Shown here in pieces: positions 1 through 8,390 of a DNA stretch of 64,000 bases; positions within the stretch are counted from its first letter, which is position 1, and the number at the start of each line of letters is the position of its first letter. Both the position numbers and the translations under genes were made by a program. This DNA is from Oscillospiraceae bacterium (GTDB lineage Bacteria; Bacillota; Clostridia; Oscillospirales; CAG-272), in NCBI GenBank assembly GCA_015065295.1, contig SVQN01000001.1, positions 1 through 64,000 on the forward strand, read 5' to 3'. The notes below the pieces were generated by a model, which saw nothing but the letters and a program-made list of their open reading frames with translations, did no database searches and was not told where the DNA came from.

Positions 1-1171
1 TATCCCAGTTTCGGCAAACCACCGTCCAGTGATTCACGATATTCTGCGACGCAAGATACAACATTTTCCGCAGGGAGTCATCGTTCGTGAACGACGGCTT
101 GTTCTTCGTGATCTTCCGGAACTGTCGATTCAGTCCTTCGATGATATTCGTCGTGTATATGATCCTCCTCACCTCCGCAGGATATGCAAAAAACGTAGAA
201 AGAATATCCCAGTTCTCCTCCCAGCTCCTCACGCAGCTGGGATACGTTTTTTCCCACTTGTTTTTGAATTCCGTCAGTCCCTGCATTGCTTCGTTCTCAT
301 TGATCGCTTCATACACCTTCTTCAAGTCCGCCATCACTTCCTTCATGTCCTTCCAGTTTACATACTTCGTGGAAGACCGGATCTGATGAACGATACAACG
401 CTGTATCTGTGACTTCGGGAATGCTGCATTGATTGCTTCTCGGAAGCCGGTCAGACCGTCCACACAGAAGACATAAACATCCTGAATTCCGCGATTTTTG
501 AGATCATTCATCACAGACAGCCAGAACCTGGAGCTTTCGTTCTCGCCGATCCACACGCCCAGAATATCCTTGCGTCCGTCCATTCCGATCCCCAGAACAA
601 CGTATGCGGCCTTCGTGATATACCGGTGATCCTCTTTTACCTTGTAGTGGATTGCGTCCATGAAGATGAACGGATACACGCTCTCCAGTGGACGGTTCTG
701 CCATGCGTTTACTTCCGGCGTAACCTTCTCCACGATCTTGCTCACCAGTCCGTCGGAGATTTCTACGTCATACAGATTCTTGATCTGCTCGGAGATATCC
801 CGCTGACTCATTCCGCAGGCGTACAGGGCGAGGATTTTTTCTTCCATGCCGTCGGCATTCCGGCTGTATTTTCCAATGATTTTCGGTTCATATTCGCCGT
901 TCCGGTCGCGGGGGATTTTGACATCGACTTCGCCGAGCTGCGTTTTTACGGTCTTTTTCGAGTAGCCGTTGCGGTAGTTTTTGCCTTTGCCGGATTCGGT
1001 ATTTTCCGACGCGTGTCCGCTTTTTTCGTAACCTAGCGTTTCCTCCAGTTCGGCTTCCATGACCTGCTGAAGGACGTCGCTGAACAGGTCTTTCATGCTG
1101 TTGAGGATGTCGGTAGTGTTGGTGAAATGCTGACTGTTGACGAAATCGCGTAAGAGTTCTTCAATGATCTT
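1..1171 (-). mobile_element. IS256/mutator-family transposase, partial (runs off the window start; lacks a clear N-terminal start and IS end)
   Basis: Reverse-strand translation gives ...KIIEELLRDFVNSQHFTNTTDILNSMKDLFSDVLQQVMEAELEETLGYEKSGH...NGYSKKTVKTQLGEVDVKIPRDRNGEYEPKIIGKYSRN...YPFIFMDAIHYKVKEDHRYITKAAYVVLGIGMDGRKDILGVWIGENES..., typical of IS256 transposases. The first internal ATG is at 1096. Confidence 0.9.
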
Positions 1172-1390
1172 TGTCTCAGCGGTGAATTGTGGACGTATCT
1201 GGCTGATTTGAATGAGCAAGCACAGAGCCGCCTTGAGCTTATCATTGGGCAAATGAAAGCCGCTGAGGGTGTGACAGAAGACATGAAGCAGCACGATCAG
1301 ATGGCATGGGTTGGAGCTATGAACAGCATCCGCAATCGAGCAGAGGAAATCATCCTCCGAGAAATGATCTTCGAGGAGGCTGCAGTATGA
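1169..1390 (+). pseudogene. C-terminal fragment of a TnpV-like transposon protein
   Basis: In-frame translation LCLSGELWTYLADLNEQAQSRLELIIGQMKAAEGVTEDMKQHDQMAWVGAMNSIRNRAEEIILREMIFEEAAV matches the C-terminal half of TnpV proteins. The N-terminal half is absent upstream. Confidence 0.7.
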
Positions 1391-1650
1391 GAATCCTTGA
1401 AGAATTTTGGTACGGAAATATCGAGCCGACCGAGTATGACACATCCTCTTGCAAGGAATATAAGAAACTGTTGGAGTTGATCTGCCGGAACGAAGAAAAA
1501 TTCCGAGCCACCATGACGGATGAGCAGAAAGAGCTGTTTGAGAAATATGCTGACTGTGTGCGAGAGCATCAAACCATTACAGACTGCTTGATATTCCAGA
1601 ACGGATTTAAGTTGGGAGCAAGAATAATGTTGGAGGTTATGGAAGAATAG
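1387..1650 (+). CDS. DUF6809-like small protein of transposon cargo
   Basis: MRILEEFWYGNIEPTEYDTSSCKEYKKLLELICRNEEKFRATMTDEQKELFEKYADCVREHQTITDCLIFQNGFKLGARIMLEVMEE; its ATG overlaps the TnpV stop (ATGA). Confidence 0.6.
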   Translation: MRILEEFWYGNIEPTEYDTSSCKEYKKLLELICRNEEKFRATMTDEQKELFEKYADCVREHQTITDCLIFQNGFKLGARIMLEVMEE

Positions 1651-1746
1651 CTGAATAGACCGCGAAAAATTTTGTGTAAAGCATGAATAAAAACTTCCAA
1701 TCAGACAAAACTCCAAACAAGAGCAAAACCTGAAAGGAAGTATTTT

Positions 1747-1914
1747 TCATGGAAAAAGCAAGCGGATAGGTTTATGCTCTTTGATATAATCTCTGTGCAT
1801 ACGCCCCCACCGACCAATAGGTCTGTTTTCCTCCGGTAAGCGAATATCGGGAATATAGTAATCACCGCAACGGATATAGTTCAGTTTATGTTCATTACTC
1901 ACAAAATTACACAT
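1747..1914 (-). pseudogene. N-terminal fragment of a TnpV-like protein (55 aa), opposite strand to the C-terminal fragment
   Basis: Reverse-strand translation MCNFVSNEHKLNYIRCGDYYIPDIRLPEENRPIGRWGRMHRDYIKEHKPIRLLFP* matches the TnpV N-terminal signature (GDYxxPxLxLPE..PIGRxGRxxRDYxKEHxPI). Below the ORF-track length cutoff. Confidence 0.7.
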
Positions 1915-2405
1915 GACCTCTATTCGTCAAAATTACTGCTTATATAATGTCTTAAATACTCTTTTTATCTCGTTTATTCTCTTGATTTCTTATAGCCTAA
2001 ATACTTTTATTCATTGTATCTATTTCCCTCAGGTCAGAAGATTGTTTATTTTTACGGCTCTTATTTTTCCAGAAAATGCTTACTCTTTCTATTTGCTCTG
2101 ATCCGGTGTGAAAACGGTGTGTAAATATCTACACACAAAGACTAACAAAGCAAAGACTCACATAAACTACAAAAGGGCAGGTAAGGATCCTTATGAATCC
2201 AAACCTGCCCAGCTTATTTTATTTCCAGTTTATACCTTGGTATCTGTGAAATTCATTTACACAACTAGCAGAAGTACAACAGGGAACAGCCTCCAGCTAT
2301 TCCCGAAGATCAAAGGTACAAAAACAAAGAAAGACCACAAAATACAGCAATAATACACATGATTATACTATATATTGTGGTCTTTATATTCAAAAATAAC
2401 AAGAA

Positions 2406-2434
2406 TAAAGGCTCTCAAAACTGAGAGCCTTTAC
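2406..2434 (-). terminator. Hairpin terminator downstream of the tRNA cluster
   Basis: aaaggctctc aaaa ctgagagccttt just 3' of the last minus-strand tRNA, with a T-rich tract on the minus strand. Confidence 0.6.
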
Positions 2435-2441
2435 ACATTTC

Positions 2442-2519
<78 letters not shown>

Positions 2520-2536
2520 ATATTAAATTAAAACAT

Positions 2537-2618
<82 letters not shown>

Positions 2619-2641
2619 ATATTCTATTTATCAACAGAAGA

Positions 2642-2728
2642 TGCCGGACACCGGGTTCGAACCGGTACGATACTTTCGTATCACGGGATTTTAAGTCCCG
2701 GGCGTCTGCCAATTCCGCCACTCCGGCA
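2642..2728 (-). tRNA. tRNA-Leu (TAA)
   Basis: TGCCGGAGTGGCGGAATTGGCAGACGCCCGGGACTTAAAATCCCGTGATACGAAAGTATCGTACCGGTTCGAACCCGGTGTCCGGCA; long variable arm, anticodon TAA. Confidence 0.93.
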
Positions 2729-2766
2729 CATTCTCCCGTTTAAGGGCTTCCCTCTGTTGCTCTTAT

Positions 2767-2795
2767 ATTATAGCACGCCAATCCGGGTTTGTCAA
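2767..2795 (-). promoter_or_regulatory. Sigma70-type promoter for the tRNA cluster
   Basis: Minus strand TTGACA (2790-2795), 17 bp spacer, TATAAT (2767-2772). Confidence 0.8.
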
Positions 2796-2903
2796 TACCT
2801 TTTTGAAAAAAGTTTGAGATTTTCAAAAAGTTTTTTCGCCTTCTTGATTTAGCCACCCCCGGACGGTTGGTTCCATGTCCACGGGGACATGGAACCTTGC
2901 ATC

Positions 2904-4622
2904 CTATACCACCGGTTTTCCTTCTTCATCCAACATCGCAATATCGTCATGCCCGGGATAATAGATCACCTTCCCCAGCTCCTCGCCGGTATCGTTGACA
3001 ATCACCCGATGGATTTCTTCCTTCCCGTATTTTCCGGTTGTTTCCGAGACCGGTTCCAGCTTATAGCACACGCCGTCCACATAATGATAGGTGCGTGCTC
3101 CGGGGGAGGTCTGACCGTTCAGCATATACCAGATGGTCTGGAGATTCATTCCGGCAATGTTCCGCTTGACGGCTTTATGACTGCGGTACGGAGCTTCATA
3201 CACCCGTATCTCAAAGACGATCCGTTCCCAAAGCTCCTGTTTGTCCAGTTCCGAACGGTTCAGGAACTTCCATATCAGCGATTTGTCCGCCGCATCAAAC
3301 ACCAGATAGTAGGTATCCAGAGTTGTGACCCATCCGCTGCCGTCGCTGGTATAGCTCCAGTGGGACATAATCTCTCCACGTTCGGCATCGGAATATTCCC
3401 GCAGTTCCATGCACCATATCTCGATCTCACGTCCGCAGACCGGTGCGGCCATTCCCAGCGGATGCAGCTTACTGATCTGCCAGTCCGTTGTCCGGTACGA
3501 TTCCGGGGGTGTTTTTCCGAAAGATTCGAGAACGTCCGAAAACGCCTCCCACGAGCGGTTGATTTCTTCTTCCGCCCATGCCAGTGCCGCTGTTTTTACA
3601 TACTCCGGCGCGGCGACATCCGCTGCGATCCGGTCGGTATGCACTCCTGTGAAGCCGATGACCACAAGAACGAACGCCAGCAGCAGAACGAACCTCTGCG
3701 CGGCGGTGCGGACTTCCCGCTTCTGCACCAGCGCACGGATGCGTTCAGCAAGGAGGGATTCCGACTGTCCGGCGGCATCGGCGGAAGTGGAGAACAGTCC
3801 CTGCCGCCGGCGATTGCAGGACAGTGCGAGAAGAGTACGTCCGTAAGCGGCGGCTTCGGATTCGCCGAGGATACGCAGAGCGCGTGCGTCGCAGGCAAGT
3901 TCGCAGTCCCGTTTGGACAGAGCCGCGCAGAGCCACACCAGCGGGTTGAACCAGTGCAGCGTGACGCAGACACAGCGGAGAAAGCCGAACAGGTGGTCGC
4001 CGCTTTGGTAATGCGCTGTTTCATGTGCCAGAATATACGGTCTGACCGCATCGTCTCCGGCGGTTTCCGGGGTCAGATAGATCGCCGGACGGGGAAATCC
4101 GAACAGGCACGGAGAATTCACCGCGCCGCTCACATAGACCGGAACCGGTGCGTCCGCTTCGTCCAGCCGTGTGCGTGACCGACGCAGACGCAGAGAAAAC
4201 CGGAGATTGGCGGCAAGAAAGACTCCGCCGACGGCGATACATCCGATCAGCCAGACCGTCCGTGCCAGACGGGGAAAGTCGTCGATCCGGAAGGATGACA
4301 GCTTTTCCATCGTATTTGTCCGGGGATTGAGGTCGTCCGCTTCAAGAAACCGCTTTGCCTCGATCTGTTCGTCCGTCATCCCGGCGGTTTCCAGTTCAAA
4401 ACGAATCGTCTCCTCCAGCGTCATGCTCCATTTCGGAAGTTCCCGGTACAGATGTTCGCCGCTGAACGCGCTTTCGCCGATGCTGAACGGGAACAGCAGG
4501 CGCAGGACGACGATCAGCCACAGGGCATACCGCATACGAACACCGATGCGGTTTTTCAGCACCGCGCGGAGCAGGATCACTGCCGCCATGACGATGCCGG
4601 AGGTCAGAAACCATACAGCCAT
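2904..4622 (-). CDS. BlaR1/MecR1-type M56 family metallopeptidase
   Basis: 572 aa; N-terminal membrane segments, PYILAHETAHYQSGDHL (HExxH), directly downstream of a BlaI-type repressor. Confidence 0.85.
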   Translation of the reverse strand: MAVWFLTSGIVMAAVILLRAVLKNRIGVRMRYALWLIVVLRLLFPFSIGESAFSGEHLYRELPKWSMTLEETIRFELETAGMTDEQIEAKRFLEADDLNPRTNTMEKLSSFRIDDFPRLARTVWLIGCIAVGGVFLAANLRFSLRLRRSRTRLDEADAPVPVYVSGAVNSPCLFGFPRPAIYLTPETAGDDAVRPYILAHETAHYQSGDHLFGFLRCVCVTLHWFNPLVWLCAALSKRDCELACDARALRILGESEAAAYGRTLLALSCNRRRQGLFSTSADAAGQSESLLAERIRALVQKREVRTAAQRFVLLLAFVLVVIGFTGVHTDRIAADVAAPEYVKTAALAWAEEEINRSWEAFSDVLESFGKTPPESYRTTDWQISKLHPLGMAAPVCGREIEIWCMELREYSDAERGEIMSHWSYTSDGSGWVTTLDTYYLVFDAADKSLIWKFLNRSELDKQELWERIVFEIRVYEAPYRSHKAVKRNIAGMNLQTIWYMLNGQTSPGARTYHYVDGVCYKLEPVSETTGKYGKEEIHRVIVNDTGEELGKVIYYPGHDDIAMLDEEGKPVV

Positions 4623-4639
4623 ACGTTTTCCCCTTTCCG

Positions 4640-5020
4640 TTATTTCTTCTCTTCCGCCTGACGCAGAATTTCATACAGAGCGTCGATCTCCGTATCGTCC
4701 AGCTTTTTTCCGTCCGTCATGGCGGAAAGCATCATGGAAACGCTGCCTTTGTACACCCTTGCAAGAAAATGTTCGGTTTCGCGCATCCGAACCTCGTTTT
4801 CCGCAAGATCGGTGGTGTAGGTACGGATGCCGCCGTCCTCCGAACTGCACCGGATCAGCCCTTTGTCGCTCATCCGCCGGAGCATGGTGAGGGTGGTGGA
4901 ACGTGACCAGCCGGTTATTTTTTTCAGCGATTCGGTAAGTTCCCGTGCGTTCTGCGGAGACCGTTCCCACAGACACGCCAGAACATACCATTCGCTTTCG
5001 GTAATATGTACGGGATTCAT
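4640..5020 (-). CDS. BlaI/MecI/CopY family transcriptional repressor
   Basis: MNPVHITESEWYVLACLWERSPQNARELTESLKKITGWSRSTTLTMLRRMSDKGLIRC, a winged-helix BlaI signature. Confidence 0.9.
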   Translation of the reverse strand: MNPVHITESEWYVLACLWERSPQNARELTESLKKITGWSRSTTLTMLRRMSDKGLIRCSSEDGGIRTYTTDLAENEVRMRETEHFLARVYKGSVSMMLSAMTDGKKLDDTEIDALYEILRQAEEKK

Positions 5021-5033
5021 AAGGTTATCCTCC

Positions 5034-5082
5034 TGTTTACGTTGTAAACACAGTATAGCACAGATTGTTTACATTGTCAACA
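5034..5082 (-). promoter_or_regulatory. blaI promoter with two dyad operators
   Basis: GTTTAC-gtt-GTAAAC (5035-5049) and GTTTAC-att-GTCAAC (5067-5081) bracket minus-strand TTGACA (5075-5080), 16 bp spacer, TATACT (5053-5058). Confidence 0.7.
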
Positions 5083-5122
5083 GGGGGAGGAAATTTTCCC
5101 GATGTAATCGATATGTATCAAT

Positions 5123-5527
5123 AAATACCGAAAGTGGTTTGGTTTTCTTCCACCTTCCACTTCACGTTGTCATTCCGAGGACTTATCACAAACGATTATA
5201 GCTGAAGTTCTTGTCCGAGGAATCTTTGCACTCTACTGTGTCAGCCGTCCGTGATGTCTGTGGTATTCTTACCTCTTCAGCTTCAGAGGTTCAACTTTGT
5301 CATAATGTACGATTTGCTGTCTCTTTATTTGTGCAGACTGTTTGTTATAGACGCTCGTAAACCTCTGAAATTGAAATTCCAACACAACCGCAGACATCTC
5401 TTACGGCTGAGTAGGAGAGTGCGAAGATTCCTCGGACAAGAACTTCAGCTATAATCGTTTGTGATAAGTCCTCGGAATGACAACGTGAAGCGGAAGGGGA
5501 ATGAATTCCGAATCACTTTCGGTATTT
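5123..5527. repeat. Palindromic MITE-like repeat family P1, copy 1
   Basis: Inverted arms: aaataccgaaagtg...cacgttgtcattccgaggacttatcacaaacgattatagctgaagttcttgtccgaggaatctt...; related copy at ~29.16 kb. Confidence 0.85.
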
Positions 5528-5647
5528 TGTGAATTTGTTCATTTATAGATTATGAAAAGCTTAAAAAAAGTTCTCGCCATTTTGCTGTTTTTCCCGCGCG
5601 ATATGTGTTATAATACCCACAAAACCATCCCAATTCGGAGGACAATC

Positions 5648-6436
5648 ATGGCATCATCCGCACTCAACGACCGGACACAGGTACAGGAGCAGTACAAAAC
5701 TGCCGCGAACCTGAACACCCGCATCTCCATCCACGCAAAATACAGCGTCAACAGACAGGGGTTCGGAAACTGGATTTTTGCTCAGTACCGTCTCCGTGAG
5801 AACGACCGCATCCTCGAACTCGGCTGCGGAAACGGCAGTATGTGGAGCGATCACGCTCTTCCCGAAGGTGCCGAACTGATTCTGACGGACTTTTCCGAAG
5901 GAATGCTTGATTCCGCGCGTGCAAACGTCGGTATACGGGATGGAATCTCGTTCCGGCAGGCGGACATTCAGCAGATTCCGTACGCGGACGAATCGTTTGA
6001 CGCGGTGATTGCGAATATGATGCTCTACCATGTCCCCGATCTGTCAAAAGCGTTGTCCGAGGTACGGCGCGTTCTGAAGCCGGGCGGCAGTTTTTACTGT
6101 GCTACGTCCGGGACAAACAGCATCACGGAGTATGTACAGGGGCTGCTGAAGGATTACGGCATCCGCTGCGGAGAGGGAATCGGGTTATCCTTCACCTTGC
6201 AGAACGGCGGGGATTTATTGAAGGAATATTTTTCGGAAGCGGAACTGCGGCGGTATGAGGATCATCTGGAGGTTACGGAAACCGGCGATCTGGTGGACTA
6301 CATTCTCTCGCTGGAAGGAATGGCGGATTTCCGCGCGGTGCCGCCGGAGGAACTGTACCGGATTCTGGACGGTCAGAAAGAAAACGGCGTGATCCGGGTG
6401 CCGAAGGATTACGGGATGTTCGTATCGGTGAAGTAA
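5648..6436 (+). CDS. Class I SAM-dependent methyltransferase
   Basis: ILELGCGNGSMW, LRRVLKPGGSF-type motifs; ATG at 5648 preceded by cggagga. Confidence 0.85.
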   Translation: MASSALNDRTQVQEQYKTAANLNTRISIHAKYSVNRQGFGNWIFAQYRLRENDRILELGCGNGSMWSDHALPEGAELILTDFSEGMLDSARANVGIRDGISFRQADIQQIPYADESFDAVIANMMLYHVPDLSKALSEVRRVLKPGGSFYCATSGTNSITEYVQGLLKDYGIRCGEGIGLSFTLQNGGDLLKEYFSEAELRRYEDHLEVTETGDLVDYILSLEGMADFRAVPPEELYRILDGQKENGVIRVPKDYGMFVSVK

Positions 6437-6546
6437 AACGGAATTCCTGCGGAAAAATCCGCAAACCCTCTTGCACAATTGCGGCTTTTCCGTTATACTA
6501 AAAGCAGAAAAAATCAACGTCAATTACGACGAAAGGACGGAACATT

Positions 6547-7614
6547 ATGGCAGAAATGACAGTGAAAGAACGTTTTGCGCGGATGTACGCACACAAGGAA
6601 GCGGACCGCGTGCCGATCATTGACAGCCCGTGGGCGGGAACGATCCGCCGCTGGCAGAACGAAGGAATGCCGGAAGGCATGGACTGGCGCGAATTCTTCG
6701 GGACGGACAAGACGGCGGGAATCGGCGTGGACATCACCCCGCGCTATCCGTACGAGGTGATCGAGGAGAACGAAACGGCGATTACCTACAAGACGAACTG
6801 GGGCGTAACGATGCGCCACAACAAGGGTCTGGACTCCACGCCGGAGTTTCTTGACTACACGGTAACGGATCCGGCGGCATGGGAAGACTGCAAGCGGCGG
6901 ATGTACGAAGGGGAGAACCGCATCGACTGGAACTATCTGAAAAAGGCGTACCCGAAGTGGCAGGCGGAAGGGCAGTGGATCACGGCGAACTTCTGGTTCG
7001 GCTTTGACGTAACGCACTCATGGATGATGGGTACGGAAAACCTGCTGATTGCGATGTACGAAGAGCCGGAGATGGTGCAGGATATGTTCAACACCTACCT
7101 CGACCGCTGCATCGACCTGTTCGGCGAAATCTGGGATGCGGGCTATCATTTCGACTGCATCAGCTGGCCGGACGACATGGGCTACAAGGGGACGACGTTC
7201 TTCTCGAACGAAATGTACCGCGAGATGCTGAAGCCGGTTCACAAGCGCGCGGTTGACTGGGCGCACAACCACGGCATCTACGCGCACATGCACTCCTGCG
7301 GCAACATCATGAGCCGCATCGACGATCTGATCGACATCGGTCTGGACGCACTGAACCCGCTCGAAGTGAAGGCGGGCATGGAACCCCTTCTCCTGAAGGA
7401 AAAGTACGGTGACAAGCTCGTTCTCCACGGCGGCGTCAACGCTGTCCTCTGGGACGACAAGGAAGCGATCATCGAAGAAATCCGCCGCGTGATCCCCGCT
7501 CTGAAGGAAAATGGCGGCTACATCTTCTCCTCCGACCATTCTGTTCCGAATTCCGTAAGTCTTGAGAATTTCAAGGCGATTGTGGACGAGATCAAGGTTG
7601 TGGGGAAGTATTGA
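6547..7614 (+). CDS. Uroporphyrinogen decarboxylase (URO-D) family protein, probable methyltransferase-type
   Basis: MAEMTVKERFARMYAHKEADRVPIID...HMHSCGNIMSRIDDLIDIGLDALNPLE...LHGGVNAV; no heme genes nearby. Confidence 0.8.
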   Translation: MAEMTVKERFARMYAHKEADRVPIIDSPWAGTIRRWQNEGMPEGMDWREFFGTDKTAGIGVDITPRYPYEVIEENETAITYKTNWGVTMRHNKGLDSTPEFLDYTVTDPAAWEDCKRRMYEGENRIDWNYLKKAYPKWQAEGQWITANFWFGFDVTHSWMMGTENLLIAMYEEPEMVQDMFNTYLDRCIDLFGEIWDAGYHFDCISWPDDMGYKGTTFFSNEMYREMLKPVHKRAVDWAHNHGIYAHMHSCGNIMSRIDDLIDIGLDALNPLEVKAGMEPLLLKEKYGDKLVLHGGVNAVLWDDKEAIIEEIRRVIPALKENGGYIFSSDHSVPNSVSLENFKAIVDEIKVVGKY

Positions 7615-7628
7615 TTACAAAATTTCGT

Positions 7629-8314
7629 TTTTTTCTTGGGGGAACCTTTTTGAGGAAAAGGTTCCCCCAAACCCCTTCCAAAACCTTTTTAATCTGTTGT
7701 AGCCATTTGGTTATTGCAGATTTTTTTGTTTGAGGGGGATTTTCTTGGGTGCCTGCGTAGCCATATAGTTGATCCCATCCGCTGACATGATGTTGGTTTG
7801 AAATTCTGCGAAAATTATAACGGGGAAGTCAGGTTCCGCCAAGACCCTGACTTCCGTTGCCGTATGGAGATACCTTGATATAGTGATTAACTACTGAATT
7901 CAGCTACATATCGTCATCCCCCGCACTCCTTGGCTGCCGCCGTTCGTGCTTTTCGAAGAAAACTGTATGTCAGCCGACCAAACTGACGAAAAGCGCGGAC
8001 GGCGGGCGAGCCAAGACGCGCGGAAAACCAACAAACTGTAGCTGAATTCAATCGTGGCGTACTATATCACGCAGTCGCTGCATGGCGAGGGAAGTCAGGG
8101 TCTTGGCGGAGCCTGACTTCCCCAAAACGATTTTCGTGGAAATTCAAACCAACATTATGTCAACAGGTCTAACAAATTTCAGCTTTACAAACCGGTATAT
8201 TTCAAAAAAAACCTCCCCATCATATCAGCTACACAAACCGGCTACAACCGCCCAAAAAGGTTTTGGAAGGGTTTTGGGGAAACCTTTTCCTCAAAAAGGT
8301 TTCCCCAAGAAAAC
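7629..8314. repeat. ~685 bp imperfect giant palindrome with terminal GGGGAA/TTCCCC hairpins
   Basis: Left arm 7629-~7971 matches the reverse complement of right arm ~7972-8314 (terminal hairpins, catgatgttggtttgaaa / tttcaaaccaacattatg-type blocks, ggaagtcagg..gccaagaccctgacttcc, gaattcagctaca). Confidence 0.85.
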
Positions 8315-8390
8315 TTCACCCTTGCACTCTCTCCACCCCTGTGGTATAATAGACCCAACAAAATCCTATAGAAGCAAGGAGAAAAACCAC

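Noticed and set aside
2867-2895. Perfect 12 bp hairpin ggttccatgtccacggggacatggaacc after blaR1
   Set aside because: Likely transcript-end hairpin; no T-run and no second copy seen, so not promoted to a finding.
6547-7614. hemE (uroporphyrinogen decarboxylase in heme synthesis)
   Set aside because: Belongs to the broad URO-D fold, but sits beside carbohydrate genes with no heme genes; divergent N-terminus suggests the methyltransferase-like branch.
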